NCBI GenBank assembly: GCA_964035575.1
Contig: OZ037858.1
Location: 124,001 to 188,000, forward strand
DNA from: Rhynchopus sp. YZ270_cl-10
Taxonomy: Eukaryota > Euglenozoa > Diplonemea > Diplonemida > Diplonemidae
Length of the DNA: 64,000 nt
Direction of reading: 5' to 3'
Shown: positions 41,120 through 52,982 of the stretch, in pieces
How the letters are laid out: the number at the start of each line of letters is the position of its first letter
Position numbering within the stretch: position 1 is the first letter of the stretch
Position numbers and translations under genes: made by a program
Notes under the pieces: model-generated
The model's input: the letters and a program-made list of their open reading frames with translations, nothing else
Database searches by the model: none
Told to the model about the DNA's origin: nothing

Positions 41120-41584
41120 GTTCACTCTTCCCTGTGGAGATGGGGGTACGTCTATTTGACCCAAGAATGAAAAGTTGGTAAGATGAAGTTAAAAAGGGCT
41201 AAGGGAGAGGAGGGGAGGAGGGGGAGGAGGGGGAGGAGGGGGGTCTTTGTTTCGAAAATTGTTTGGAACATTTTGGAGAGATGTGCCCCCAAGAGAGGGG
41301 GCACATCACTCCCTCCTGTGGCCACGGGACACATCGATGGAACACAAATAGAAAGCACGCGAGTGGCACGAACAGGGGAACTTTTTTTTGCGGAAAAATA
41401 TAAAAAGCGGAAGCAAAAATATAAAAAGAGAGAAAAAGACAGGAAAATGTCGATAAAACAGCGACGGAAAAAGAAATAGAAAAGAAAACAATGTGGAATT
41501 GCGGCGACGGATGTTCGTTTCGTGTTCATCTTGGTTGCATACGTCGGGTCAATTTAAACGGCTCCGAGCCAGCGCATGGTGCGC
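41120..41584. other. Spacer with purine-rich simple sequence
   Basis: A GGGGAGGA-type repeat at 41208-41242 reads as CCTCCTCC in transcript sense. The tail half of the hairpin consensus (CATCTTACCAACTTTTC) occurs at 41168-41187, about 35 nt before the predicted acceptor of the next gene. A GGGGGCACATC/ATGTGCCCCC inverted pair lies at 41281-41309. Confidence 0.45.
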
Positions 41585-42553
41585 TTAGACAACCGGGTGG
41601 CACGGGGAGTTCTTGAGGAGGCACTGGTTGGTGCCACGGGCAAGGCGGATGTATCCAGACTCTCCCCAGCCAGATGCCCAGGAGTTCTTCACGATCCAGT
41701 AGTCGGGGGTCACTCCGACGGCGAGGACTCCGTGGTCAAGCTGGCGGGACTCGCAGTTGTCCATCACTCCACCCTGGTACGTCTGCCACGAGGTCGCGTC
41801 AACGGCGATCGAGATCGGTCCGTTGGTCATCATCCAAGTTGCCATCTCGTCCTCGTCGTGGGCAAGGTCCTTGAAGCTGGTGATGGTGGAGCCGACCTTC
41901 ATCGACGACTCGTACTTGCAGCTTCCGGTGATTCCTCCTCCGCTGGTGTACGGGTAGGCCTCCTCAGTCACGATCTCTCCGTTGTGGTTGTCCAGAAGCC
42001 ACTGGAACGCGTTGTCCATCAGACCTCCGTTGCATCCGGCGTCGACCTTGTCGCACGACACAAGCTCCTGCTCGGACACCGAGGTCAGGGTGTTGTCCTT
42101 CGACCACTGTCCCTCAATTCCTCCGGTCGAGGAGAACGCCCAGCACGATCCGCACTGTGCCTGGTTCTTCACGTGGGTCACACGGTTCTGGGTCCTCCAG
42201 TCCACGGAGTCGGCCTTCACCTTCAGGATCTGGGACTCGGTGTACTGCGACTTCGGGGACTCCTTGGCGGGCACGCTCAGGGTGTGGTACGCCTTGAACT
42301 CCTCCTCAGTCAGGTCGGTGAACTGGTTCATTCCGTGGCGGACTCCGGTCTTGGATCCGGCCTCACGCTCAGCAGCCTTCAGCATGTTCTTCTTGAAGAC
42401 GGCACGGCGGGCAGACTCGTCGGCACCGCTGTACTTCTTGTTGTAGGTCTGCTTGAAGTTGGCCCACAGGAGGCCCTCGTTCATCTCCACGTACGACGCG
42501 GGCAGGGCAGTCGAGGCTGCCGCCATGGCGAGCACAGACAGAGCGGTCTTCAT
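41585..42553 (-). CDS. Cathepsin L-like cysteine protease, secreted/lysosomal
   Basis: This is a papain-family (C1A) preproenzyme of 322 residues. There is a signal peptide (MKTALSVLAMAAASTA). The I29 inhibitor propeptide is at about residues 25-85. Mature-domain motifs are QAQCGSCWAF (oxyanion Gln131, catalytic Cys137), CNGGLMDNAFQWL, LDHGVLAVG (catalytic His) and YWIVKNSWASGWGESGY (catalytic Asn). Features such as AVDATSWQTYQGGV and the NQCLL end are typical of kinetoplastid cathepsin L enzymes. There is no C-terminal extension of the brucipain type. Codon use is strongly biased, suggesting high expression. The expected role is lysosomal or extracellular protein digestion. Confidence 0.95.
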   Translation of the reverse strand: MKTALSVLAMAAASTALPASYVEMNEGLLWANFKQTYNKKYSGADESARRAVFKKNMLKAAEREAGSKTGVRHGMNQFTDLTEEEFKAYHTLSVPAKESPKSQYTESQILKVKADSVDWRTQNRVTHVKNQAQCGSCWAFSSTGGIEGQWSKDNTLTSVSEQELVSCDKVDAGCNGGLMDNAFQWLLDNHNGEIVTEEAYPYTSGGGITGSCKYESSMKVGSTITSFKDLAHDEDEMATWMMTNGPISIAVDATSWQTYQGGVMDNCESRQLDHGVLAVGVTPDYWIVKNSWASGWGESGYIRLARGTNQCLLKNSPCHPVV

Positions 42554-43774
42554 TTTGTTGGTTTGTTGAATATAGTTCTGTGGGTGCTTTGATGTGGTGA
42601 GAACCAGACATTGTCCAGCTTGCTGAATAATAAAAATTGGGTCTCTGTTTTTAGTTACGCGTCCCGTTCTGGTTCGTTGTCAATAAGTCACCATTTTTTT
42701 TTATATTTTTGCGGGGAAAACGCATTCAAACATCCTGAAACTTCCGTTTTTTATTTTTTATTTTTGTTGTATTGTTTGTATTTTGTATCGACACAATCAC
42801 CTTTTTTTTTGTTGTCCTCAAGACAGAGTTTTCTTACGAACGAACTGTTTCGTTCATCCAAATTGCTGCCATTTGTCAAGCTCGCCTCTTTTTTCTAAAC
42901 GAAATTGGCAAGACATACTTGGAACACTACTCTGGCGCTAAATCACAAGCAACGCTAACGCGCAGACCTATGTAGGTATAGCAGAAGCAGAACACGCGTA
43001 ATCTGTTGAAAACGAACACACTTTGGTCTTGTAGTCACCCTCAACCGAGAGCCCCGTTCAATCTTTGAACAGAGCTGTCAACAGAACCTTAACCCACACC
43101 CCCTGCACAACACAGTCGTGATATACAGTCACGTAAAGCTATCTCTTTGGAGATAGGAACGAACAAAAAGAAAAGAAAAGCGAAAAGTTGGTAAAAGATG
43201 GTCCTGAACCTCCTCTTGCTTAGTACCCAGGGGGAAAAAGGGAAGGCGTGAAAGATGTGCCTTCCGGATAAGTCATGGAGAGAAAAATAGAACTCGTTTG
43301 TATTGAGTGCAAATGGTACAACGATAAAATGGGAAAGAAAATGATTTCCCGTTCCTCACCCTTGTATCTGCTTCAAGAACAAAGAAACAAAACATAAAGT
43401 TTTGAAGATAATTTGGGCATAAGAAAACCCTTAAAAAAAGGGGGATAAAGCAAGAAAGGTGACTTGTCAACGAGGGGGACATCACAGAAGAGAAAAGAAA
43501 AAAAGACGATAATTTGGCAGATGCGTGCAGCACAGAACACAATAAGACAGAACACAGCATCGCACAAAACACAGTTTTGGGAAAGGCAAAACAAAGGGCG
43601 CAGGTAAAATGCAGATACCCAAGATTCTTCCCCTCCCTCCATATCCACCGAGATGGGTTCTGTACTCACCCACAGGCTAGAACATTGTTATTGGACATTG
43701 GGCACTACACGTTACTGAGGGTGTACCCCGTTCACGCAGTGCATAGGAGACAAGAGCAGATCTCATCGCCTCAA
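42554..43774. other. Intergenic spacer with one hairpin element
   Basis: About 1.2 kb, AT-rich with T-runs (42690-42810), and no supported ORF. Hairpin copy 11 is at 43183-43225. Confidence 0.5.
43183..43225 (-). repeat. Recurrent hairpin element, copy 11
   Basis: On the minus strand TACTAAGCAAGAGG is followed by ACCATCTTTTACCAACTTTTC. The stem is partly lost; the tail is a close match to the consensus. Confidence 0.5.
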
Positions 43775-46700
43775 CTAATCACAGGACGGGAACAGCTTCC
43801 CCAGGTCATGTGGATAGGCCTCTTTCACGTAGCGCTGTGGACAATGGGGTGTGACATGTCAAATGCAGTGAGGCAACCATACCTTCGCACTCTCCGAGAG
43901 AAGATAGCACAAAATGTCGGGACTGGGCACAATGAACGAACGGGGGCAGAGGTCACGAACCTGTATCATTTTTTTTTGTTTTTTTCCACCACATTTTATG
44001 AAAATTGGGCCATACCTTTTTCATCAAACCCTGGTCCTCGGTCACGAAAATGGCGTACGTCTTGTCGGGACATTGCCTCATACTCTCTCGCACCATGGGT
44101 AGGTCGCCACTGGTGTCGCCTGTGATGAGGTTGGGGCCGAGAGAGAGGTCTTGCGCCAGCTCTTCGCCGAGCCAGTGCAGGCCGTCGCCTTTGTCGAAGC
44201 CACGTTCCTCTGCAGGTGCTGCTGTGGCGTCATCTCCTGCGGGAGCAGGCCTCTTGATAGGCATGATCTCGATATCCAGCTGTGTGTCAATCACCTCAAA
44301 ACCCCCCGGAGCCACCTCCTCGCACAGCTGCGTCACTCTCTCCAAGAACGCTTCGCTGTCCTTCCGTTTGATCGACCCGCAGATGTCCTGACGCGCGACA
44401 GTCGTTTGCGCAAATTTCAACTGCAGCCCTGACCCAACCAAGGTGAATTTAGTGTACTCCGCACGTCGGCACAACTCGGAAAGCTTTTTGTTGAGAAGTT
44501 GCATCTGAGTTTGTTCAGCCTCGGTGATAGGGAAGGACCGTCGCGTGCCTGTGCCGTCGATGTACTCCTTGCCCTTGGACCCTGCATAAACAAAGGCAGG
44601 TTCGTAGTTGACAGAGACATTGACAATGCCCGGGTTCGCCAAGGGTGCAGAGGTGATGCACACCGCCCGTCCGCAGCACAACGCAAAGCGGGTGATCCAA
44701 ATGGAGTTGTGGATGCTCTGCACTGAAGAGTTGTACCGCCCGCAGTAGTTGTTCGTCGTCCCGTCCCTGTCCGTGATCCAAGTCCGGAAGCGCTCCTTAT
44801 TCTGCGACAAGAAAGCCAGCCCACCCTCAATATGTGCATCAAAGCCCACTAGCTTCTGCCGCACAAGCTTTTCGACCATCTCAGACTCGCCCCGACTCAG
44901 CATCATCAGGTCCTTCGCAAGCTCCGTGATCTCGTATGTCAGGTCGCAGTCGATGTGTGTGCGCCCCGAGAGCAGCAGACGTGCCTTGAACCCGCCCGCC
45001 TCAATCTTGGGCAGGTCTGACAGCATCTTGTGCACGTGGTTGAGTGTCTCGAACTGCCGCCTGTCCCAGAGAATGCCGCCCATGAAGTAGTTGTAGCACA
45101 TCACCTTCCTGTGGTGCCACGTCTGGTGCATTAGGTCGTAGAAGTCTTTGATCTTGCACAGCGGGTTTGTTGTGACGTCCACTGGGCTCCATGGGGCCGG
45201 TGTTACAACTGTTTTGGATGAAATCGTACCGTCCTTGCCCTTGGACATGACCACAAAGGTCACCGGCTCCTCGCCGGACACGAGGTCTGACTCCATGCGT
45301 ATCGACACGTTGGTGGGTGTGATCGTGAGGTAGTAGTCGTACGCACGGATCTTCTTCCTGAGGGACACGGACTCCCAATGTGACGGGAGGTCGGGTGTGA
45401 TGCTGTAGCGCAGCGCAGACGACATGGGTTGCCAGATCTCGCGTATGCCTGCAAAGCGCGAGTGGATAAACGAGAGCGAGCTGGACATCACCGAGCAGTG
45501 GATGCCTTCCCGCGTCGTTCCGTTTCTATTATGGATGTCTGTCCGCGACGCCTCTGTGAACATGGGCCACACACTGCCAGACTCGAAGAGCTCTGATGCG
45601 AGGTGGGCATGCACCAGCAGCGAGAGCGACGACCCGTCCATTGTCCTCGGCACATAGAAGTCGTAGTTCGTGCGCAGCAGCGATTGTGCTGTGTGGCGCT
45701 CCCCGTAGCCAAGCTGAGTCAGGATCGCAAAGACCTCCTCCGCATCGAGGAGGTGCCACAGCAGGAGTGTGTCCGCCTGCTTCAGGAGCTGGAACTGGCC
45801 CGCCTCTTTGTCCTCTGCCTGCATGAGGAGGTCCATGCGTCCGATGTCCTTCACACGGTGTTTGTACTTCGACATCTCCAACTCCTTCAAGCCCAGGAAG
45901 CCGGCAAACTGCTCTATGACACCGTCGCCACGCATGGGGACGTACATCCTCTTTGTGATGTCTGCCCAGAGCTTCACGGGGTAGTGCTCTGACAGCAGTA
46001 GGGGGTTCACGCGCACGCGGGGACGGCGCGTCTCCTCCGAATCTTCGTCGTCATCGTCGCACACTGGCGCACTGTCACGTGCCTCGTTGACACGGATAAG
46101 TTCCAACGCACGCTCCAAGAGCCACACACACATGACATTCGTGTAGGCATTGTCGCTCACCCCAACGGGTTGGCGGCTTTTGTCGACAGAGCCGTCTTCG
46201 TTGAGAACGTGCCCCTCATGGAACTCATCGGGACCCATGACGCCTTCGGTGTGGTACTTCTGGCCTGCCTCGTGGTAGGTGCACAGGGAGGACCAGAAGA
46301 GCGCAATCTCAAGCATCATATGGATAAGGGAGTCGCGCCATGCAACATCGGCTGCTGTGCCGTCGGAGGTCGTTCTGTGCAGGTACAGGTGAGCGTCGTA
46401 GAAGATGGCGATGTTGACGTGGCGCTGACGGTGCGAGAAGTCGTCGTGCCAGCGCTTATCGTACGGGTTGAAGTGCACCTTCTGCGTGACCTCGTGCCCT
46501 GTATCCGCAGTCTGCCATGGATACATCGCACCCCTGTACCCCGCATTCTTAGCACAGTTCTGCGCCACCCGCAATCTGTTCAAGCGGTACTGCAGATGCG
46601 CCTTGCACACATTCGGCTGTGTCGAGAGAAAAAACGGGAACGCATGAAGCTCGTCCCAGAAGACGTGACCCCGGTACCCTTCACCGTGCAGCCCTCGTGC

Positions 46701-49049
46701 CAAGAAGCCGGCATCTATCGAGCAGAGGTGTGCAGACGCGGTGACGTTGAGGTGGTACACATGCAGGCGGGCGACACGCTGCGATGCCCTGTCGCCTTCA
46801 ATCTGTATGTCGGACACGTCCCATATGTCCTGCCAGGCCTGTCTGTGTGGGTCGAAGACTCTGTGGAAGGAGGTGATGTCTGCAAGGAGTGTGAAGGACG
46901 AGGCGACGAGGGCTTGGATCGCACAGGGGAGGGTTGCGAGGGAGGGCTTGACCTTTGGGGTGGCCACGCTTTCGTCGTCTGAGGAGAGCAGCTCGCCTGA
47001 GAGCAGGGTGGTGGCGGGTGGCTGGCAGTTGCTCCTTGGCGACGGCCAGTGCTGTCCTGCCACTGAAGACCGTGCACTGGTGTTGAAGGAGGCGCCCAGG
47101 TCACGACTCGAGCCCCTCGCAAGGCAGGACGCAATGGAGCCGTCCTTAAGGTTGCTGTCCGTGTCGCGCGAGGTGAACACACTCACCACCTTGTCCACTC
47201 GCAGCGTCGCCTCCACGTCCCCGTCTACGTACGCAGTGAAGTCCTCGAACACCAGATCAGGGTTGTCCCCCACACCTACCACCTGGTCCGGCTGCAGCAG
47301 CACGTCCACAGCGTCTTCACCCTGGCAGAGCACCGAGACGACGTTCTTCACCGCAGTCACAATGTACGTCTCCGGAACCTCCACCTTGGACAACAGATAG
47401 AACGAAGAGTGCCCAGAGGCCTCCGGTGCACTCCCATAGGAAACGGTCTTCAAATGCTGCGAGTTCAGCCCGTGGTAGCGCTGCACTAATGTGTTCTTGA
47501 CGGAGCCGTCGATGCCGCTTCTGATCTTCACGAGTTCAGAATAATTGAGCGGTTGTATGGAAAACGAAAGACTCGCTATGTGCATGAGGTCCATCGAGAC
47601 GAGTCTCTGGCTGTCAATTCTGCTGATGCGCCCCTTCTTGTCACGGTATGTCAGCGACCGCTGCAATGTGGCGCCCTTGATGTCCAGCTGGTGTGCGTAG
47701 TGCAGCACCTCCTCGTTCAGGGGGTCGATGAAGCAGCCTGCTGCAATCTCCTCCTCACCTATTGCAACACGCAGGTACGTCCAGTCAGGGCAGTTCACGA
47801 GGTCCGTGTTTTCAACAGTCTTGCCCCCAGCACCATCAGCAACGGTCGACACCGTCCTGCTGTACACACCGTTAATGTAATGCCCCGGGTAGTGCTCGAG
47901 GACACGTTGCTGGCTGCCATGCTGCTTGGCGCCGCCAGGAGAAGGGATGGCCGCACCGCTCTCAGTGTACTGCTCGCCGTACAGCTCAAAGCACCCCCTC
48001 GAAGACATGTACCCGTTCCCTACCGTCGTGAGCGTCTCACGTTGCAGCTCCAGGCCCGGGTTATAAGCGTTGTACTGCAGGTTCCAAGAGTCCTTCTGCA
48101 CACCGTTCACAAACCACTCGACGATGGTTGTGAGAGAGATCTCGTTTGCATTGTATGTGACCATGTCTGCTGACATGGGCCGTGGCTGGTCTGGGGTGCA
48201 CACTGCGATCAACAACCCGAAGTTGCCTTCTCGCGCTGCTATAACACCTTCGCCACTTGCCTCGAGGACAATCGCCTCGCCCATCCCTGCACCAAGGTCT
48301 GCACAGGAGCGCAGCAACGCATCGGGGTAGGGGCCGGGTCTGTGGCGGAGCTCCCACATGTCGCGCTCTGTGACGACACTTTGGAACATGTAGGCGACTT
48401 TGACACGCTCGAGGACCTTGGTGACGTAGGGGAAGGCGGAGACGAGACCTAGCTGCACACCTTTGCTTTGCAGGCGGCGCAGGAAGTCGAGCGTCGTCTG
48501 CACCGTCTCGAGCACTGTCTCCTGCGCAGCAAGCAGCTCCAAGGTGCGTGCGTCGCGCAGGCGGTCCAAGGCGGTCACGCTTTGCACACCTGGCTCGTCG
48601 CTGTCCTCACCCCATGCAAGCTGCACACCACGCCGCGACAGCACATCCTGCAGCACACGCCCACGCTCCGTGGCAGACCTGCACGTCAACGCCACCACCT
48701 CCTCAGGCAGCAGCGGCGGCTGTGTACCCTCACCATCCTCACTCAACCCCTTCGACCCTATCACCTCAGACACCGTCATATGCACTGCCTTCTCAAGAAC
48801 ATGCTGGTACGGCACCAGCGTCTGCAGCTCCACAAGACACACCTTGACATGCTGTATCAAGTCTACTGTGTCCTCATCCGCAGACTCAAGCTGGCGCAAC
48901 TCAAAGCACATCTCCGAGGCAGGTGTCGTTGGTGATTGTGGACGCTGCTTGTCCAATGTCTCCAACGCAGTCAGACTTGGGTTCGACACAAGCACACTCA
49001 TGGTGTCCCCAGGAACGCTCCTTCGCAGTCGTGTCTCCGATAAGGGCAT
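43775..49049 (-). CDS. GH65 disaccharide (trehalose-type) phosphorylase with HAD domains at both ends
   Basis: The protein has 1723 residues in three exons: 49049-44016, 43960-43883 and 43834-43775 (introns 55 and 48 nt, GTATGG...ACAG). The N-terminal ~300 residues resemble a beta-phosphoglucomutase-like HAD domain without a clear nucleophile motif. The GH65 core spans roughly 310-1270; the catalytic acid lies in EGVMGPDEFHE near 940. A C-terminal HAD of the trehalose-6-phosphate phosphatase type (1410-1700) has ITDRDGTTNNY, GFDKGDGL and GDTSGDLPM intact. GH65 enzymes phosphorolyse alpha-glucosides such as trehalose; Euglena has one of this type. Exons 2 and 3 finish the HAD fold and read KKVRDLCPRSF and RYVKEAYPHDLG. 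The exact sugar is inferred. Confidence 0.88.
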
Positions 49050-51048
49050 GACTGCATGTCCAGTGTAGGGGACACTTCTGTTGTGAATGTGGCGTCGTGA
49101 TGAAGAGGAATAGAAGTATGGGGAGGGTGAGGAGGAAGGGGAGAAGGAGGAGAAGGGGGAGAAGAGTTAAAACAGAGGGTGGGGTGTGGAGTTCATTTTG
49201 CGGCGTTTTCTCCCATTTTTTAACAGTCGGATTTTTTTTTCCCTTTGCGGTTTTAGAGAGTATGTCCAACCCGCCCCTCCCCCCTGGCCCTGTCCATGCA
49301 CGTTCAACAAATAAACGAAAAACCTTGCAAGGAAAAGGTCAGTGGATCCATTATTTACCTTTGAAACATTTTGGCAAAAAAAAAGAGGGGAAAAAACGTT
49401 TAGCGTCGTCGTACGACTCCACGTTTATTTTCGAGGAAGTACGCCCAATAAAAACACAAAAATTCCTTTTTTTTAAAAGCCTGAGGTACAACTAATAGAA
49501 AACACCCCACAAAAAGAAGAAAAAAAACAAATAACCGCACTAAGACAGGTCTAACTGCCTCGGACATTGGGTGGGAACCAGAGGGGGGGACTCGTTGTGG
49601 ATGTTTTTTGTTGTTTTTGTTTTTTTGTTTGCTTTTTTTTATTTTGAGAGGTAGAAGAAGGCACAGAGGGATTGTCTATAAGGGAAAAACCTGCGGGAAA
49701 AAAAAATCTGCAGTTTCCCCCCTAATTTTGAAAAAAGGGGCGGGGTGGGTGTTTTTTTTTTTCTTCTCCGCTGGGGAAAATAGTGTAGCTGCAGCCTTGC
49801 GCAAATCTCCACTGGTTTTTTAATTGGGCCCCGCAAAAAAAAAAAAAAAGAGGGGAAAAAAAAACTGAAGAAAGCCGTCTCAGACATGGGGTGGGGTGGG
49901 GGGGGTTGGTGAAAGGCCCCTCCCGAACAAAGCTCCCTTATAAAAAAAAAGAAAAGAAAAGTTTTTAAAGATGACCCTAAGCCTCTCATGCTTAGTCACC
50001 TGCAAAAAAAAAAAACTGCTTTATTTTCAGAGGAAAAGGGAGAGAATACCTTCATAGACTGGGACAGCAGATTCAGCCACCCGATTATTTGATAAAATTT
50101 CCCTCGGAGGAAGGGGGGATAAGACAACATAACACACACACCCTCTGTTGGGGACATTATTCTGCGCAATAATTGCCCCGATTAGTTATCAAAACACATA
50201 CACACCTCGATGAGGAGCGAAATGGTTCTAAATATTGCACTTATTTGGTACAAACAGATTTAGACATTGTTTTCAATCGAAAGATGGAACTCTTATCCAT
50301 CAGCGTCGTCTTGGTACAAAAAATAGTCGTTGGTAGTATGCTTCTGCTCCCCCTTCCATGCTCCTAAAAGGATTTGAGTGCATTTGTGTAATGGCTTATT
50401 GAAACCGTTCAGATATGGGTATATATTAAACCACCCCAAGCTCCAGGCAGGTGTCTTGCTTTTATAGTGGACAAACCCTGCTTGGGAAAAGCGTTTGTGG
50501 TTAGAGTGGTGGTTAATCTTGGATGCAGGCGGGAACCAAACAAAGTGAAGTTGATAGTGCAAAAAAAAAACGCCTCTGGGATGCAGGTATATAAATGCAC
50601 ATCCGGCCTTTTCCCAAGAAAATATCACCCAATCTGGGGTACCTATCACAGAAAAGAAAAAAAACTACATAACAAGATAGAAATCAGTTTTTGCGCTATA
50701 TCATATGGCTTGTTCCCCAATCCGGTTTGCAAAAAGGGGGAAGAAAAAAAAAGGTCCGTCTTTACTCCCCCATAAAAAAGGAAACACAACATGGGAGACA
50801 AATTGGGGTGGGTGGGGGGTTTCTATTTACATTTTCCCCTCCCCTCCGGTTCAAACTACTGGGGGGGTGGGCGGGAGTGAAGGGTGTTTTTTTGTTGCTG
50901 TCTCGAGAATTACCCACTAACTGGGGTGTACTCAAATCTCACCCTAAAAGGGCTGGGATACTTACAGTTTTTTTTTTTTTTTGCTGTTTTTTTTGTTTTG
51001 TGTTGGTTTGCTTTTGTTTACTTTTTTTTTTTTCGCATTTGGGCCGGC
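49050..51048. other. AT-rich spacer, no supported gene
   Basis: About 2 kb with many A and T runs (49220-49260, 49610-49650, 49835-49865, 50960-51040). Hairpin copy 12 lies at 49957-50000. A minus-strand frame at 50293-50649 (118 aa, ...WFNIYPYLNGFNKPLHKC...) is not low-complexity but matches nothing I know. Its 5' part overlaps a second recurrent motif (50541-50590) also found near 62960-63010. Confidence 0.45.
49957..50000 (-). repeat. Recurrent hairpin element, copy 12 (canonical)
   Basis: On the minus strand GGTGACTAAGCATGAGAGG, then CTTAGGGTCATCTTTAAAAACTTTTC. It differs from the 52130 copy by a single loop base in the stem-loop. Confidence 0.6.
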
Positions 51049-51554
51049 TTAGCTCTCCATCCGCTGGCAGATAGTCCCACAGGGGTAGCTTCTCGCCTTC
51101 AGCTCTCTGCCAATGTGGCAGGTGGTGCAGGGTCCACAGCACCACGCACAGAGGAGGTCCTCAGCAAAGCTTCCTGTGTTGTTTCGTTGTTTTGACATTA
51201 AAAGTAGTTAAAGGAGATGTTCTGCATACCCTTGATCCAGGCTGCCGGGTTGTCCTTGTAGGACGACGCGTCTCCGATCTTTCTCACAGTGGTACGGATG
51301 TTCGCCACGACACATGGTGTGAAGCACCCGCAGAACGTGAGGGCGAGGCACACAGGCCAGTTTTGGCTGTAGCTCTTAAGCTGCTTCGACGCGTTCCACT
51401 CACGCGAGATCATGCACGGTCCACAGAAGCACGTCATCCAGCACACGTCCATCTCCGAGAAGCAGTCCCATTGGCTCCCACTGCGCCAGTCCTCCTGGTT
51501 AGTGACCTTCTCGTCCTTGAACTGCTCCCACGGGCCTCCTCCCTTGCCTGCCAT
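51049..51554 (-). CDS. PLAC8 family cysteine-rich protein, two exons
   Basis: PLAC8-domain proteins are small Cys-rich, membrane-associated proteins linked to metal transport and cell-size control in plants and to varied roles in animals. Exons are 51554-51230 and 51173-51049, giving 149 residues. The 56-nt intron is GTATGC...ACAG. ATG 51554 (MAGKGGGPWEQF) begins the domain; the frame before it is outron-like. Family blocks are WDCFSEMDVCWMTCFCGPC in exon 1 and LCAWCCGPCTTCHIGRELK in exon 2. Without the splice the protein would end in NISFNYF and lack the second Cys block, so the intron is well supported. The hydrophobic stretch VCLALTFCGCFTPCVVA could insert in the membrane. Confidence 0.9.
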
Positions 51555-52129
51555 TGTAGAGCTTTGTGTGTGTGTTGTCGACTCTAGGAGGAAAGGAGGG
51601 AGATGTGTTGAGGAAACCAGCAAGGGGGGAAAGTGAACAAGATGAACATATCACATCCGTTATCGAACAGCATCGCAAAAAGGGTGTGAAGCAGGACACG
51701 ACAAAACCGAACGGGGGCAGGGGGGAAGAAAAAAAGGGATGCTTTCCCAGCCTCTCTATTAAGCAGCTCTAAAAGAGAGCAAATGTCTCAAAACAAGGGA
51801 TAAGGGGATTGAGCGACGAGGGGGAAAGAGTAAAGGCAAATCTGTTCAACGTATTTTTCTTAGCGTACGGATGAACCCGATTTTTTCTGTTTTGTAGGGG
51901 TTTGAAGGGGTGCACGAGACACCTCTCCAAACACCATGTAAAAAGACAATGGGGTGCAACGGTATAGAAGTGGGGCAGGGAAAACGCACTTTTTTCGTGC
52001 CATGTGAATCACTTTTTTCGTACGTGTTCACCCACCCCACCCCCAGCAACACTTGAACAACGTTTTTAAATTTTTGAATTAATTGGGGGGGGTAGCAAAC
52101 ACTGTATGGGAAATGCCAACACAAGAAGC

Positions 52130-52171
52130 AAAGTTTATAAGATGACCCTAAGCCTCTCGTGCTTAGTCACC
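52130..52171 (-). repeat. Recurrent hairpin element, copy 13 (canonical)
   Basis: On the minus strand GGTGA, stem CTAAGC, loop ACGAGAG, stem GCTTAG, then GGTCATCTTATAAACTTTG. This is the clearest consensus copy. Confidence 0.65.
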
Positions 52172-52190
52172 TTGATTACATTCGTTATCG

Positions 52191-52242
52191 AAAAAGTTTG
52201 TAAGATGAACCTAGCCCCTCGTGACAGTGTGACTTGGTGACC
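52191..52242 (-). repeat. Recurrent hairpin element, copy 14
   Basis: It lies 20 nt from copy 13 in the same orientation. Minus strand: ACACTGTCACGAGGGGC, then TAGGTTCATCTTACAAACTTTTT. The tail is a perfect consensus. Confidence 0.6.
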
Positions 52243-52897
52243 AGGACACCGGGAAAAAAGGGGAAAACTAACACCTAAAAATAAATGTGCCCGTACAACG
52301 CACATCGTAAAAGAACAAAAGAGTTGGGAAAACAAAAACAAAAAAAAATGGTCGGATTCCCGACATGGGTGCAGGTCAATTACCTGCATAGTATATTGTC
52401 TTGTGCATATTTCAATAAACCCCGTCGTTGCCAAGCAAGGTGGTGACGTTACGGGGGGAGGGAAGAAAATATTTGGTGCATCAAGAAAGTAGTAGAGGGA
52501 GCGGGAAATGGAGTCAATTGGTTCACGGTTCATAATATAAGTCGGGTTCTGACTTTGTGGTCAGAACAGGTGGAAAAAAAATATTGGGCGTTCAGTTTGT
52601 TGGAGTGCAAAGCTAGACAAGAATCCTTTTTTGTGCACGTGGGAACTGAAGTCAGATTGGTGACGTGGTTTCAACACATACTAAACAAAATAAAAGTAGA
52701 TTCGTTCTGTTTTGCCCAATCGCGCTTCCCGCCTATATTTTTTTTTAGACTAGAATGTGTTAAAACAAAAAACAGCAGGTATCAGAGGGTATACGAGACA
52801 AAGAAAGAATTATGTTTGGCACGGTGTTAACAATCTGGTCATTACAAGGTGCAACAGGTGCCGTTGACTTTCAGTTTGGGTCGCAAAAGAGAAAACA

Positions 52898-52936
52898 GAT
52901 GCAAGAAGAACCTAAGCCTCACTGTGCGTCGTCACC
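52898..52936 (-). repeat. Recurrent hairpin element, copy 15
   Basis: Minus strand GGTGACGACGCACAGTGAGG, then CTTAGGTTCTTCTTGC. Diverged, but start and CTTAGGTTC are kept. Confidence 0.5.
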
Positions 52937-52947
52937 AAAGAAAAAAC

Positions 52948-52982
52948 GTTGCAATATGAATGTGTCTCTCGTACACACATCA
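52948..52982 (-). repeat. Recurrent hairpin element, copy 16 (compensated stem)
   Basis: Minus strand stem GTGTGT, loop ACGAGAG, stem ACACAT, then TCATATTGC. As in copy 2, both arms have changed together while the loop is identical. Confidence 0.55.

Noticed and set aside
41576-42592. Plus-strand open frame of 338 codons
   Set aside because: Exact antisense of cathepsin L; strong codon bias keeps the reverse frame open.
52130-52171. C/D-box snoRNA reading of the hairpin in plus orientation (AAGATGA as box C)
   Set aside because: No box D at the right distance, and all copies lie antisense to transcription in that orientation; the minus-strand reading is consistent with the genes.
52130-52171. 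tRNA anticodon arm reading of the hairpin (7-nt loop)
   Set aside because: The loop lacks U at position 33 and no D arm, T arm or acceptor stem flanks it.
52130-52171. Histone-type mRNA 3' stem-loop
   Set aside because: Stem and loop do not match, copies lie in introns and upstream spacers, and no histone gene is in the window.
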